Below, in pieces: positions 8,292-18,600 of a stretch of 64,000 bases of DNA. Positions within the stretch are counted from its first letter, which is position 1. Each line of letters begins with the position of its first letter. The translations under genes were made by a program, and so were the position numbers. Source of the stretch: Bartonella rochalimae ATCC BAA-1498. GTDB lineage: Bacteria > Pseudomonadota > Alphaproteobacteria > Rhizobiales > Rhizobiaceae. The notes below the pieces were generated by a model. That model saw only the letters and a program-made list of their open reading frames with translations, did not search any database and was not told where the DNA came from. Location: the NCBI RefSeq assembly GCF_000706645.1, contig NZ_KL407337.1, forward strand, positions 828,135 to 892,134. The letters run 5' to 3'.

Positions 8292-10754
8292 ATGCATAGC
8301 TTTGGTGACTATACATTCAAAGAAAAAATAAAAAAAATTACTCAAATTTGTGTTGGTGTTTTTTTTCTCTTATTTCTTTTATTTCTAGTATATGCTGTCA
8401 CTCAAACCTCAGTATTTCATTTGTTTACTTTTTTCGCTTGGCCAAATGAACCATGGCTTATTATACTGATCTTTGGCAGTATTGCTTGCGCGTCATTTCT
8501 GATCTGTATCATAGTTATTATAAATACAAAAAGAGCTTTACGGAAATCTTGGATAATGATCCAGGCTCATTTTTCTGAAAAACTCAAACATTATGAATGG
8601 CTTCTTGAAGAAACAGGTCAGTGCCTCTTTATTTGGGACAATCCAACAGCCTTACCCCGTATAATTGGTAATATTCCCACATTGCAAAAAGCAGGTATTC
8701 ATAAAAAAGATTTTCAGCATTTTGAAAAATGGCTTGAAAAAAGCTCTTTGCAGCAACTTGATCAAGCACTCACCCAGCTACGTTGTAACGGTTGCTCTTT
8801 TGAATTTTCCGTCACGACTATAACTAAAATATTCTTGCAAGTTACAGGAATTATCGCTGGAACAGCCGCTATTGTGCGGTTTCAAGATATTTCAGCACAA
8901 CAGAGTGAAAATATCCGATTACAGAAAGAAGCAACCCAAATCCTCACGGAATTGAAAATGCAACGTAATCTTCTTGATCATATTCAAGAACCGGTGTGGA
9001 TTCGAGATTGTGAAGGGAAAATTTGCTTTACCAACCGCGCTTTTCGGGAAATGACGAATTTTCAAGAAAAGAATAATATTGTTGATCCTTTCAATGAAAC
9101 AACGCAATGCAAAACAGATGAAACAGAAGCAATTTTTCAAAAGCATATTTATACAGTAGTTAAAGGAGAACGACACCATTTTCATCTCACACGTATCACA
9201 ACAAAAGAAGGAATGGCAGCCTTTGCGCGTGATGATAGCGCGTATGAAAATCTTGCCAAAGAAATGAAGAGAATTCTTCAAAATCATTGTGAAACACTCG
9301 ATCAAATTTCAACGGCTGTAGCAATTTTTGATGCCAACCAAAAATTAAAATTTTGCAATCATGCTTTTAAAATTTTATGGCCATTGGAAATCTCTTTTCT
9401 AGAAAGTGAACCAAGTCATTCATTGCTTCTAGAACGTTTGCGTGAGAAAGGTTTTATCGGTGAACATCCTGATTGGCATGCGTGGAAAGAAGAGCTTTTT
9501 AAAGCTTATCAACAAACAGAATCGAATCAACAAATTTGGAATCTTCCTGATGGACGTACAGTACGTGTCATTTCTAGTCCTCATCCTCAAGGAGGTATTA
9601 CCTGGCTTTATGAAAATCTTACAGAAAAAATTGATCTTGAACGACGTTATAATACACTCATTAAAATACAAGGTGAAACACTTGACAAACTATCTGAAGG
9701 AGTTGTTGTTTTCGGTACTGATGGACGTTTGCGTTTATCAAACCCAGCTTTATCGAAATTGTGGTCGCTCCCTCATAATTTGCCTGTAGAAGGAACGCAT
9801 ATTACCGAATTACAAAACCACTGTTCTGCTTTAACAATAGGAGAAGAATGGAAACAATTTGCACAATTCATTACTGGTTTTGCTGAAAAACGTGATACCT
9901 ATTCAGGCCGCATAGATTTAAAAAGTGGAATAATAATTGATTATACACTTGCACCTTTACCTAATGGACAAACAATGCTTACATTTGTTAATGTCACTGA
10001 CACTGTCCATATCGCACGAGCCCTACAAGAAAAGAATGAGGCCTTAGAAAAAGCTGATCGTCTGCGCAATGAATTTGTCCAGCATGTTTCTTATGAATTA
10101 CGCACACCTCTTACTAATATTATCGGATTTTCTGATATTTTACGTGATCAAATTTTTGGCCCTACCAATGAGCGTCAACAAGAATATCTTGGTTATATTC
10201 ATTCAGAATCAGGTGTTCTTTTGAATATTGTTAATGATATCCTTGATTTGGCAACTCTTGATGCAGGTATTATGATATTGAATATAAAACCAGTTCACAT
10301 TGCTGAGGCAATGGCACAAGCAGTCGCACGAGTAGAGGAACGTCTCCATGGACGTCACATCACACTTTCACAAAACATTTCTCCTTCCTTGAAATTTATG
10401 TCTGCAGATGCAACACGGTTACATCAGATTTTTGTGAATGTTCTGAATAATGCTATTAATTTTGCAACGGAAAAAAGCATCATTGAATTTTGTGCGAATA
10501 CACAAGACGATTATATAATCTTCAGTGTTCATAATGAGGGATCTGATATACCAACCGATATTCTTGATCGGATTTTCAAACGTTTTACTTCTCATTCCCA
10601 TCATGGTGGACGTGCAGGAGCAGGTCTTGGTCTTTCTCTTGTTAAAAGCTTTGTTGAACTCCATGATGGACGCGTTGAAATTTTGACTGGTATGGGTCAA
10701 GGGACAACAGTTAAGTGTTTTTTCCCTCATCAAAAAGATACAGGAGTTGTATAA
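8292..10754 (+). CDS. divL: DivL-like PAS-containing sensor kinase with Tyr in place of the phospho-acceptor His
   Basis: The 820-residue protein has two membrane helices near the N-terminus (about 20-38 and 54-78), several PAS-like domains between about 100 and 570, a HisKA-type dimerisation helix near 585-650 and a HATPase domain near 700-810. The H-box reads HVSYELRTPLTNIIGF: the usual phosphorylated His is Tyr601 (codon 10092-10094). That is the hallmark of DivL, the Caulobacter polarity protein (Tyr550) that acts through the CckA-ChpT-CtrA pathway rather than as an ordinary kinase. In the ATPase domain the N-box Asn720 and the G2 box (GAGLGLS) remain, but the G1 box is degenerate (HNEGSDIP). 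Location between ahcY and tsaE matches the rhizobial orthologue. Caulobacter DivL is about 770 residues, so length agrees. Its CckA and CtrA partners are outside the window. Confidence 0.85.
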   Translation: MHSFGDYTFKEKIKKITQICVGVFFLLFLLFLVYAVTQTSVFHLFTFFAWPNEPWLIILIFGSIACASFLICIIVIINTKRALRKSWIMIQAHFSEKLKHYEWLLEETGQCLFIWDNPTALPRIIGNIPTLQKAGIHKKDFQHFEKWLEKSSLQQLDQALTQLRCNGCSFEFSVTTITKIFLQVTGIIAGTAAIVRFQDISAQQSENIRLQKEATQILTELKMQRNLLDHIQEPVWIRDCEGKICFTNRAFREMTNFQEKNNIVDPFNETTQCKTDETEAIFQKHIYTVVKGERHHFHLTRITTKEGMAAFARDDSAYENLAKEMKRILQNHCETLDQISTAVAIFDANQKLKFCNHAFKILWPLEISFLESEPSHSLLLERLREKGFIGEHPDWHAWKEELFKAYQQTESNQQIWNLPDGRTVRVISSPHPQGGITWLYENLTEKIDLERRYNTLIKIQGETLDKLSEGVVVFGTDGRLRLSNPALSKLWSLPHNLPVEGTHITELQNHCSALTIGEEWKQFAQFITGFAEKRDTYSGRIDLKSGIIIDYTLAPLPNGQTMLTFVNVTDTVHIARALQEKNEALEKADRLRNEFVQHVSYELRTPLTNIIGFSDILRDQIFGPTNERQQEYLGYIHSESGVLLNIVNDILDLATLDAGIMILNIKPVHIAEAMAQAVARVEERLHGRHITLSQNISPSLKFMSADATRLHQIFVNVLNNAINFATEKSIIEFCANTQDDYIIFSVHNEGSDIPTDILDRIFKRFTSHSHHGGRAGAGLGLSLVKSFVELHDGRVEILTGMGQGTTVKCFFPHQKDTGVV

Positions 10755-10797
10755 CTGTGTTTTTTTGTGTCGTTGTAAAATTTTTCCCATTACTTTT

Positions 10798-12330
10798 ATG
10801 GACATTCGAATGAATTTTAGTTTTTTTCTTGAAAACGAAGAAGCAACTATACTTTTTGCACAAGATTTAGCTCTTGCTCTAAAATCCGGTGATCTTGTCA
10901 CCTTTCAAGGTGACCTTGGAGCAGGCAAATCAACTCTTATACGGGCACTCATCCGTACACTTGCCAATAATTGTACTATGGACATTCCAAGTCCTACTTT
11001 CACTCTTGTCCAAAGCTATCAACTTCCACAATTTGAAGTGCTTCACGCTGATCTTTACCGAATTTCGAGCATTGAAGAAATGGATGAGTTAGGACTTCAT
11101 GAATCACGTAAAGACAATATTTTACTCATTGAATGGCCAGAAAAAGGAGCAGAAGTTTTAGGACCGGTTACTTTCGCTATCACTTTACAATACAAAGGAT
11201 GTGGACGTCATATCACTCTTGACTCTGCAGAACATGCTACTGAACGCCTGCAACGATCTTTTGCAATTCGTACCTTTTTAATCACACATGGACGTCGTCA
11301 CATTCAACGTCGCTTTTTAGCTGGTGATGCCTCAGCGCGTTCTTATGAACTGTTAGATGATGGAAATCATCAAGAAGTTCTCATGAATGCACCAACTATG
11401 CAAATGGCGCAAAATGTAGACTCTTCCTATGTAGAAACAACACATCTTGCAAAAGATATCAGCCAATTTGTAGGAATTAGTCAAATTATTTTAGAGAATG
11501 GCTTCTCAGCTCCTCGTATTTTTGCCAAAGATCTTGAAAATGGTATTTTGATTTTAGAAGATTTTGGATGTGAAGGACTTTTAGACCAATCAGGTAATCC
11601 TATAGAAGAGCGTTATATTGCTTGTAGTGAATTGCTTGCTACTTTTCATCAAAAGTCATGGCCTTTAAAAAAGAAATTTGCAACATTCCAGCTTCAGATA
11701 CCCTTCTATGATTGCCAAGCTATGCGAGCAGAACTTTCCTTATTATTGGACTGGTATCTTCCTTTTCAACAGAAAAAAACTTTAAACATAAAACAGCGTG
11801 AAACTTTTTTTACCTGCTGGCAACCTTATCTTGATCTTTTAACTCAAGGAGAAAATACCTTTGTTATGCGCGATTATCACTCACCTAATATTCTTTGGCG
11901 TGAACATAAAAAGGGTATTGATCGCATTGGTCTCATTGATTTTCAAGATGGTGTAAGTGGACCAACAGTTTATGATCTTGTTTCTTTAGCACAAGATGCC
12001 CGTCTTTTTATTCCACCAGAACTTGAAAATAAAATTTTTAATACCTATTGCAGTGTACGTCACCAAGCACCTCGCCCTTTTGATGAAGATGAATTCCGCA
12101 AACTTTACGTGCTTGCAGGAACTCAGCGGGTCTCTAAAATTTTAGGAATTTTTGTACGCCTTCACCAACGAGATGGAAAATCATTTTATCTCAAATATCT
12201 CCCTCATCTTCAAAATTATCTCATCCGTAATCTTTCACATCCAATTCTTTCTCCCTTACAAAGACTTTATCAAGAAATGGGACTTTTATCAGAAAGTGAA
12301 GCTCTTAACAGAGATATTTTAAACGCTTAA
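10798..12330 (+). CDS. tsaE: Fusion of TsaE tRNA-t6A ATPase with an AmgK-like sugar kinase
   Basis: Residues 1 to ~150 are TsaE, the ATPase that drives the TsaBDE complex making t6A37 in ANN-reading tRNAs: Walker A GDLGAGKST near residue 40, then SPTF, HADLYR and LIEWPEKG. Residues ~165-510 are an aminoglycoside-phosphotransferase-fold kinase closest to AmgK, which phosphorylates MurNAc and GlcNAc at the anomeric carbon in cell-wall recycling; MRDYHSPNILW near 355 and IDFQDGVSGPTVYDLVSL are its catalytic and Mg-binding motifs. The fusion is seen in other Rhizobiales. AmgK normally works with MurU, encoded next door; here only 192 noncoding bases separate this gene from addB. I prefer ATG 10798 (510 residues) over TTG 10747, which overlaps divL; ATG 10810 is also possible. 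Confidence 0.9.
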   Translation: MDIRMNFSFFLENEEATILFAQDLALALKSGDLVTFQGDLGAGKSTLIRALIRTLANNCTMDIPSPTFTLVQSYQLPQFEVLHADLYRISSIEEMDELGLHESRKDNILLIEWPEKGAEVLGPVTFAITLQYKGCGRHITLDSAEHATERLQRSFAIRTFLITHGRRHIQRRFLAGDASARSYELLDDGNHQEVLMNAPTMQMAQNVDSSYVETTHLAKDISQFVGISQIILENGFSAPRIFAKDLENGILILEDFGCEGLLDQSGNPIEERYIACSELLATFHQKSWPLKKKFATFQLQIPFYDCQAMRAELSLLLDWYLPFQQKKTLNIKQRETFFTCWQPYLDLLTQGENTFVMRDYHSPNILWREHKKGIDRIGLIDFQDGVSGPTVYDLVSLAQDARLFIPPELENKIFNTYCSVRHQAPRPFDEDEFRKLYVLAGTQRVSKILGIFVRLHQRDGKSFYLKYLPHLQNYLIRNLSHPILSPLQRLYQEMGLLSESEALNRDILNA

Positions 12331-12522
12331 TCATTTTATTCCTGAAAAACATCCTCTCTGCAACAATCATTCATGACAATGCGAAGTCATTATGCATTCT
12401 TCACATTCACTTTCGCTCAACTTTTTATGAAAATAAACAGAGCTTTTTGGTTTCCCCTTGAATAAAAATTAATATACAGTGAAAAAGAATTAATATAATA
12501 ATATGGATCACAATGAAGTCAA

Positions 12523-15500
12523 ATGACCCGTACCCCCCGTATATTTTCTATTTCCCCCGGAACTCCTTTTCTGCCTCATTTTGTTGATGCACTTCTCTCT
12601 GGAACTCTTATTGATAACTTTGCATCAAATGGGGATATCCAAACCGCTCTTGCTGATACTCTTATTTATGTACCAACGCGCCGCGCTGCTCGTGCATTAC
12701 GAACAGCTTTTTTCGAAAAAAGCCATACAAAATCTAGCTTTTTGCCTACCATATGTCCCTTGGGAGATATAAATGAAAAAAGTTTTCTTTTTGTTGAAAA
12801 TAATGAAAATACTTTGCTCAATACTCCCCCTATTGGAGAAAGTGAACGTCTCCTTCTTTTAGCCCGCCTTATTCGCCTTTGGCGTGAAAATTTACCAACT
12901 CATCTACGGTCTATGTTTGGCACAGAAGATGTTTTTATTCCTGCCACGACTGCTGATGCAATTTGGCTTGCCCAAGATTTAGCACACTTGATGGATGAAA
13001 TAGAAACAGAATCCGTAGATTGGTCAAGACTTAAAGAAATTGTACCCGATATGGTTGCCGAATGGTGGCAAATAACCTTAGATTTTCTCACTATTGTAAC
13101 ACAAAGCTGGCCACAAATTTTAAAAGAAAGACAACAATGCAATCCTGCTGAATGGCGTAATCAAGCATTCAAAATGCATGCAGATATTTTATACCGTACA
13201 CAACCTCATAAAACTATTATCGCTGCTGGTGTAGCAAGCTCTATTCCTACAATTGCAAATCTTTTAAAAGTAATTGCCTGTTTACCAAAAGGAGCTGTGA
13301 TTCTTCCAGGCCTTGACCTTCAAATGGATGAAATACAATGGAATACCTTAGGTGCATTCAATAAAGAAAAAACAACTTTTAACCCTTCTGACCATATTGC
13401 TGCTTTTAGTCATCCTCAATATCATTTAAAAAAACTTTTATCTCTCATGAAATGTCAACGCATTCATGTCCGCGAAATCGGTCAGCAAAGCGCTATAAAA
13501 ATCCAACGTGCTGCTCTTTTATCGGAAGCATTACGACCAGCTTCCACGACAGATTTATGGGCTCAAATCACACGTAATGATTATGAAAATATTTGTGCAG
13601 ATTGGTCATTGATTGAAGCTCCCAATGAGCGTGAAGAAGCTTTAGCTATTTCTCTTGCCTTACGCAATGCTATTGAAGATCCTAAAAAAACTGCAGCACT
13701 TGTTACAAATGACCGCAATTTAGCACGTCGTGTAGCAGCTGAATTACAAAGATTTGGAATTGAAGCCAATGACTCAGGTGAAATGCCACTTGCACAAACA
13801 TTACCTGCGACCCTATTACGGCTTCTTTTAGAAAACATTTTTAAACCTGGTGATCCCGTTGCTTTTCTTTCTCTTCTCAAACATCCACTCACAACATTAG
13901 AATATAATCATAATTATTTGCGTGAGATGGCTGAGAATTTTGAATTACTTGTCCTTCGAGGAAATGCTTGCCGGATTAATCTTTGTGAATGTGACCAATT
14001 TTTTAAAACATGGATGCAAACACATTTTCATAAGGTTTCTAAGAATTATATGCCTGATTTACAAAAGATTGAAGAAGCAAAGTTTCTTTGTCATCTTTTA
14101 GTCAAAGCAGTTGACCCTTTAGTGACATTAATAAAACAAGAGAGAGAATGCAGCATCAATGAAGCTGCTATAGCAACTGTTGAAGTTTTTGAAAATTTTG
14201 GTCGTGATGCTGATAATTCTCTTGCACATCTTTATCAAAATGAAGCAGGCAAAGCCTTAGCAACTTTTTTGCGTGAATTGGTTAGTGATCAATCAGGATT
14301 AAAATTTCATCTTTATGAATGGCCTGCTCTGTTTTCAGCTCTGATGGCCACCCGTTCTGTGAGTCCTTCCCCTGGAGGACATTCACGTTTGTTCATCTGG
14401 GGAACTTTGGAATCGCGTTTGCAAACCGTTAATACAGTGGTCATAGGTAGTTTAAATGAGGGATCATGGCCGATAAAAACCCACAATGACGCTTTTTTAT
14501 CACGGCCAATGAAAATGACTTTAACTCTTGAACCACCAGAACAACGTATTGGCTTTTCGGCTCATGATTTCCAGTGGGCGATGGGAATGGATCAAGTGAT
14601 TATGAGTCGAGCTACACGCGTCAATCATACTCCTTCTGTTCCATCACGCTGGCTACAACGTTTAGAAACCGTTATAGGCAAACAAGTTTGGAAGCAAATC
14701 TGCACACGAGGAGAACTCTTCCTTCATTGGGCAAAAATGCTGGATAATACAAAGAGCATCATCCCTGCGGAACGGCCTTGCCCTGTACCACCACTTGATA
14801 TGCGTCCACGCCATTTTTCAGTCACAGAAATAGAAACATTACGGCATGATCCTTATGCCATTTATGCAAAAAAAATCTTACGACTCAAACCACTTAAACC
14901 ACTCATCCATGATCCTTGTTCAGCTGAGCGTGGAACACTTTATCATGCTATTCTTGCTGCCTTTTGCACACAAATAAAAAATCAAAATTCTACTAATATG
15001 CTCGAGATATTACTCACCATTGGACGTAAAGAATTTGATAAATTAAATTTACCTCCTGATACTGAAATAATTTGGTGGCTAAATTTTGAAAATCTTGCTC
15101 CCTTTCTGATTCAATGGGAACAAAGCCTTGGATCACGAGAACGATATGCTGAAGTTATTGCTCAAAACACCCTCATAGGAGAAACAGGAGTAACTCTTTC
15201 GGGACGTGCAGATCGTCTTGATATTTTGCCAGATAAAACAATTGAAATCATTGATTTTAAAACCAGCACTCCCCCTTCATCGACACAGGTTATTAACTTA
15301 TTTTCTCCACAATTAGCATTAGAAACAGCTTTATTAATGCAAGGAGCCTTTGTAGATTTTAAGGGTCTTACTCCCTCTAATTTACTTTACATTTCCTTAA
15401 AAGGAAAAGGGACAATTAAACCTATAGCCATTATAAATAAAAAAACAAAAGATCAAGAAAACGCAATCTCTCTTGGTAAAAAAGCATGGAAGTATCTTAT

Positions 15501-15645
15501 TTCATTGATCAATTATTATCAGAATCCACAACAAGGTTATCTTTCACATGCAGTTCCCTTAAAAAAATCTTATGAAGGCGACTATGACCATCTAGCTCGA
15601 TTATTGGAATGGTCTATTGGTTTCGATAAAGCGGATCAATCATGA
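12523..15645 (+). CDS. addB: Double-strand break repair protein AddB
   Basis: AddB is the inactivated-helicase and nuclease partner of AddA in the alphaproteobacterial AddAB complex, the counterpart of RecBCD, which resects DNA ends to produce 3' tails for RecA. At 1040 residues it has normal length. The C-terminal RecB-family nuclease domain shows RGTLYHAIL near 802, GRADRLD near 892 and IIDFKTS near 909, the His, Asp and Asp/Lys catalytic set. The N-terminus lacks a clear Walker A, as expected for the rhizobial form. The stop overlaps the addA start in ATGA at 15642-15645, so the subunits are translationally coupled. The start ATG 12523 has only a weak ribosome site. Confidence 0.93.
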   Translation: MTRTPRIFSISPGTPFLPHFVDALLSGTLIDNFASNGDIQTALADTLIYVPTRRAARALRTAFFEKSHTKSSFLPTICPLGDINEKSFLFVENNENTLLNTPPIGESERLLLLARLIRLWRENLPTHLRSMFGTEDVFIPATTADAIWLAQDLAHLMDEIETESVDWSRLKEIVPDMVAEWWQITLDFLTIVTQSWPQILKERQQCNPAEWRNQAFKMHADILYRTQPHKTIIAAGVASSIPTIANLLKVIACLPKGAVILPGLDLQMDEIQWNTLGAFNKEKTTFNPSDHIAAFSHPQYHLKKLLSLMKCQRIHVREIGQQSAIKIQRAALLSEALRPASTTDLWAQITRNDYENICADWSLIEAPNEREEALAISLALRNAIEDPKKTAALVTNDRNLARRVAAELQRFGIEANDSGEMPLAQTLPATLLRLLLENIFKPGDPVAFLSLLKHPLTTLEYNHNYLREMAENFELLVLRGNACRINLCECDQFFKTWMQTHFHKVSKNYMPDLQKIEEAKFLCHLLVKAVDPLVTLIKQERECSINEAAIATVEVFENFGRDADNSLAHLYQNEAGKALATFLRELVSDQSGLKFHLYEWPALFSALMATRSVSPSPGGHSRLFIWGTLESRLQTVNTVVIGSLNEGSWPIKTHNDAFLSRPMKMTLTLEPPEQRIGFSAHDFQWAMGMDQVIMSRATRVNHTPSVPSRWLQRLETVIGKQVWKQICTRGELFLHWAKMLDNTKSIIPAERPCPVPPLDMRPRHFSVTEIETLRHDPYAIYAKKILRLKPLKPLIHDPCSAERGTLYHAILAAFCTQIKNQNSTNMLEILLTIGRKEFDKLNLPPDTEIIWWLNFENLAPFLIQWEQSLGSRERYAEVIAQNTLIGETGVTLSGRADRLDILPDKTIEIIDFKTSTPPSSTQVINLFSPQLALETALLMQGAFVDFKGLTPSNLLYISLKGKGTIKPIAIINKKTKDQENAISLGKKAWKYLISLINYYQNPQQGYLSHAVPLKKSYEGDYDHLARLLEWSIGFDKADQS

Positions 15646-18600
15646 CTCTTTTTTCTATTCCTCAAACAGCTCTTGATACACAAGCAAAAGCCACAGATCC
15701 GACAACAAGTGTATGGGTTTCTGCGAATGCAGGATCTGGAAAAACCCATGTTTTAACTGAACGTGTCATCCGCTTACTTTTAAATGGAACACCTCCAGCA
15801 CGTATTTTGTGTCTTACCTATACCAACGCAGCCGCTTCTGTTATGCAATCGCGTATTTTTCGTACACTATCCAATTGGAGTGGGCTTGATGACAAACAGC
15901 TTCAAACAATTTTATCAAAGCTTGAAAATAAACCCGTTAATACACAAAAACTTGCCAATGCCCGTCAATTATTTGCCCGCGCTCTTGAAACACCAGGCGG
16001 CCTAAAAATTCAAACTTTTCATGCATTTTGTGAATCTTTATTACATCAATTTCCACTAGAAGCGAATATTGCTAGCCATTTTGAACTGTTAGATGATATA
16101 AATCGGAAAAAATTATTACAGCAAGCCCGTCGCAAACTTTTAATCCATCGTGATGCACAATTAGCGTTAAAAGAATTATTTAAAATTATCAGTGAAAATA
16201 CACTCAATCAATTGCTCTATGAAGCAACTCAAAAACAACATGAATTATCTGAGTTCTTACCTTTCATCTTCTCTGAAAATGGAACAGAACAATTCCGTGC
16301 ATTTTTTAATTTAGCACCGGATGACACAAACCAACGACTGCTCGATAAAATTCAACAAATTGCGGCACTTCCTTCTTACGCAATAAAATATTATCAAACC
16401 CATAGCACCCCAAAAAACAAAGATATAATCGAGAAATTTTTACAGTTAGCAACATCATCTGATGAAACAAATATCATCAACCTTGTTTCAAATATTTATT
16501 TTGAAAAATCAGGAAAACCACGTGATTTTTCGCGCTTATTTTCTAAAAAATCAGATGAAGTCTGGCCTTTTATCGAAAAAGAAATCGAAGACAAACAAAA
16601 TCAGCTTCCTCTTCTTTTAGATAAATATCAATGTGTCAAACTTGTTACACTTAACATAGCAGCTTTTCAGCTTTGTGATATTTATCTCAAAATCTATACG
16701 GATTTAAAAAAAGCCAATAACCTCTTAGATTTTGACGACCTCATTGAACGTACTCTCTATTTATTGCAGCATAAAGGTGCAAGCCAGTGGGTACAATATA
16801 AACTCGACCGTGGAATTGATCATATTTTACTAGATGAAGCACAAGATACCAATCCTAAGCAATGGCAAATTATTCAACTTTTAGCGCAAGAGTTTTTTAC
16901 AGGTCACAGTCAACGTACAAATACACGTACTGTTTTTGCTGTTGGTGATGAAAAACAATCTATTTATTCTTTTCAAGGAGCTGTACTAGAAAATTTTGCT
17001 GAAAATGGCCGAATAATTCAAAAAAAAGTTAAACAAGTTGAACAAAAATTTGAAAAAATACAACTCAATTATTCTTTTCGCTCTACAGCCGATGTCCTTA
17101 AAAGCGTTGATCTTGTCTTTGAATCACCCGAAAATTACAAAGGACTTTCAGCAGAACACGTAAAGACAGTCCATGAACCTATCCGTGTTCATAGTCCAGG
17201 CGATGTTATTATATGGGATGCCATCTCCAAAAAAACAAACGAATTTCCTGATGATTGGCTCTCAACTGTTGATCATCTCGATACACCCCAAATATGTTTA
17301 GCAGAAAAAATTGCCGAAACCATTTCTAGTTGGTTGAAAAATGGTGAAATGCTCCCAGCAAAAAAACGTTTACTGCGTGCTGGTGATATTATGGTTTTGG
17401 TTCGTAAACGTGATCAATTTGTTCCTGCCCTTTCTCGTGCACTCAAACTCCGTCATGTCCCTGTCGCTGGTGCTGATCGTTTACAATTAACAACCCATAT
17501 TAGTGTGCGTGATTTAATGGCGCTTGCCCGTTTTGTTTTGCAACCGCAAGATGATCTTTCCCTGGCCTGTGTTTTAAAAAGTCCACTTTTTTCGCTTAGT
17601 GAAAACGAACTTTATCAACTTGCCGTTCAACGTACAGGCTCTCTTTGGGAAAGCCTTTCAACTCATTCTTCATCGCATGCCGTTTTTAAAATTATTTTTG
17701 AGCGTCTTAACACATATCGAACTTTAGTTGATAAAATGCCCGTTTTTGAATTTTATAGTTATATTCTCAACAACGATAAAGGACGACAGAAAATCATTGC
17801 TCGTTTAGGAACTGAAGCAAATGAAGTCCTCGATGCTTTTATAGATCACACACTCACTATTCAAAAAACTGGATTACCAGGATTACAAGCCTTTTTGGAA
17901 ATATTGAGTATCAATGAACCAGAAATCAAACGTGAACTTGATCAAAATTGTGAAGAAGTAAGAATTATGACGGTTCACGCTGCAAAAGGGCTTGAAGGAG
18001 CAGTTGTCTTTTTGGTCGATCCAGGGAGTGCAATATGGCATCCGCAATATGCACCACACTTTCTTAAATGCTCCTTAGGAGATAAGCAAGTTTTCATCTG
18101 GCGCCCAAATGCACAACATCATACAAAACATTTTGACAAAGTGCTTTCACGTTTAAAAGAACGTGCCGAAGAAGAATATAAACGTCTTCTTTATGTGGGT
18201 ATGACACGCGCCGAAGATCGACTCATTATTTGTGGTTATACGAATCAAAAAGAAACCCCGAATACATGGCTGCAATTAGTAAAGAAAGCTCTTAAACCTC
18301 ATGCTGTTCCTATAAAAGGTCCTGCAGAAGATATCACAGCTTGGCGTTATTGCATCACCTCTTCCTGTCCAGCACCAATGTATCAAGAAATATCTTGTGA
18401 AACTCACCAAATTTTTCCACCTTTACCTGCGTTTTTTCATAATAAAGTGCCTACAGAATTAACCTTATCAAAACCTCTAAGGCCCTCTGTTGTGGGAATC
18501 AATGATACCAAAACTGAATTTTTCCCTCAAAAGGAACGCTTTAGCATCTCACCTGTCTTAGGAGAAAAAAATACCAAGAAAACTTTTTCTATTGAATATG

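Noticed and set aside
10419-10901. 160-codon open frame on minus over the divL end and tsaE start
   Set aside because: Antisense to two clear genes, Cys/Ser/Lys-rich composition, no known domain.
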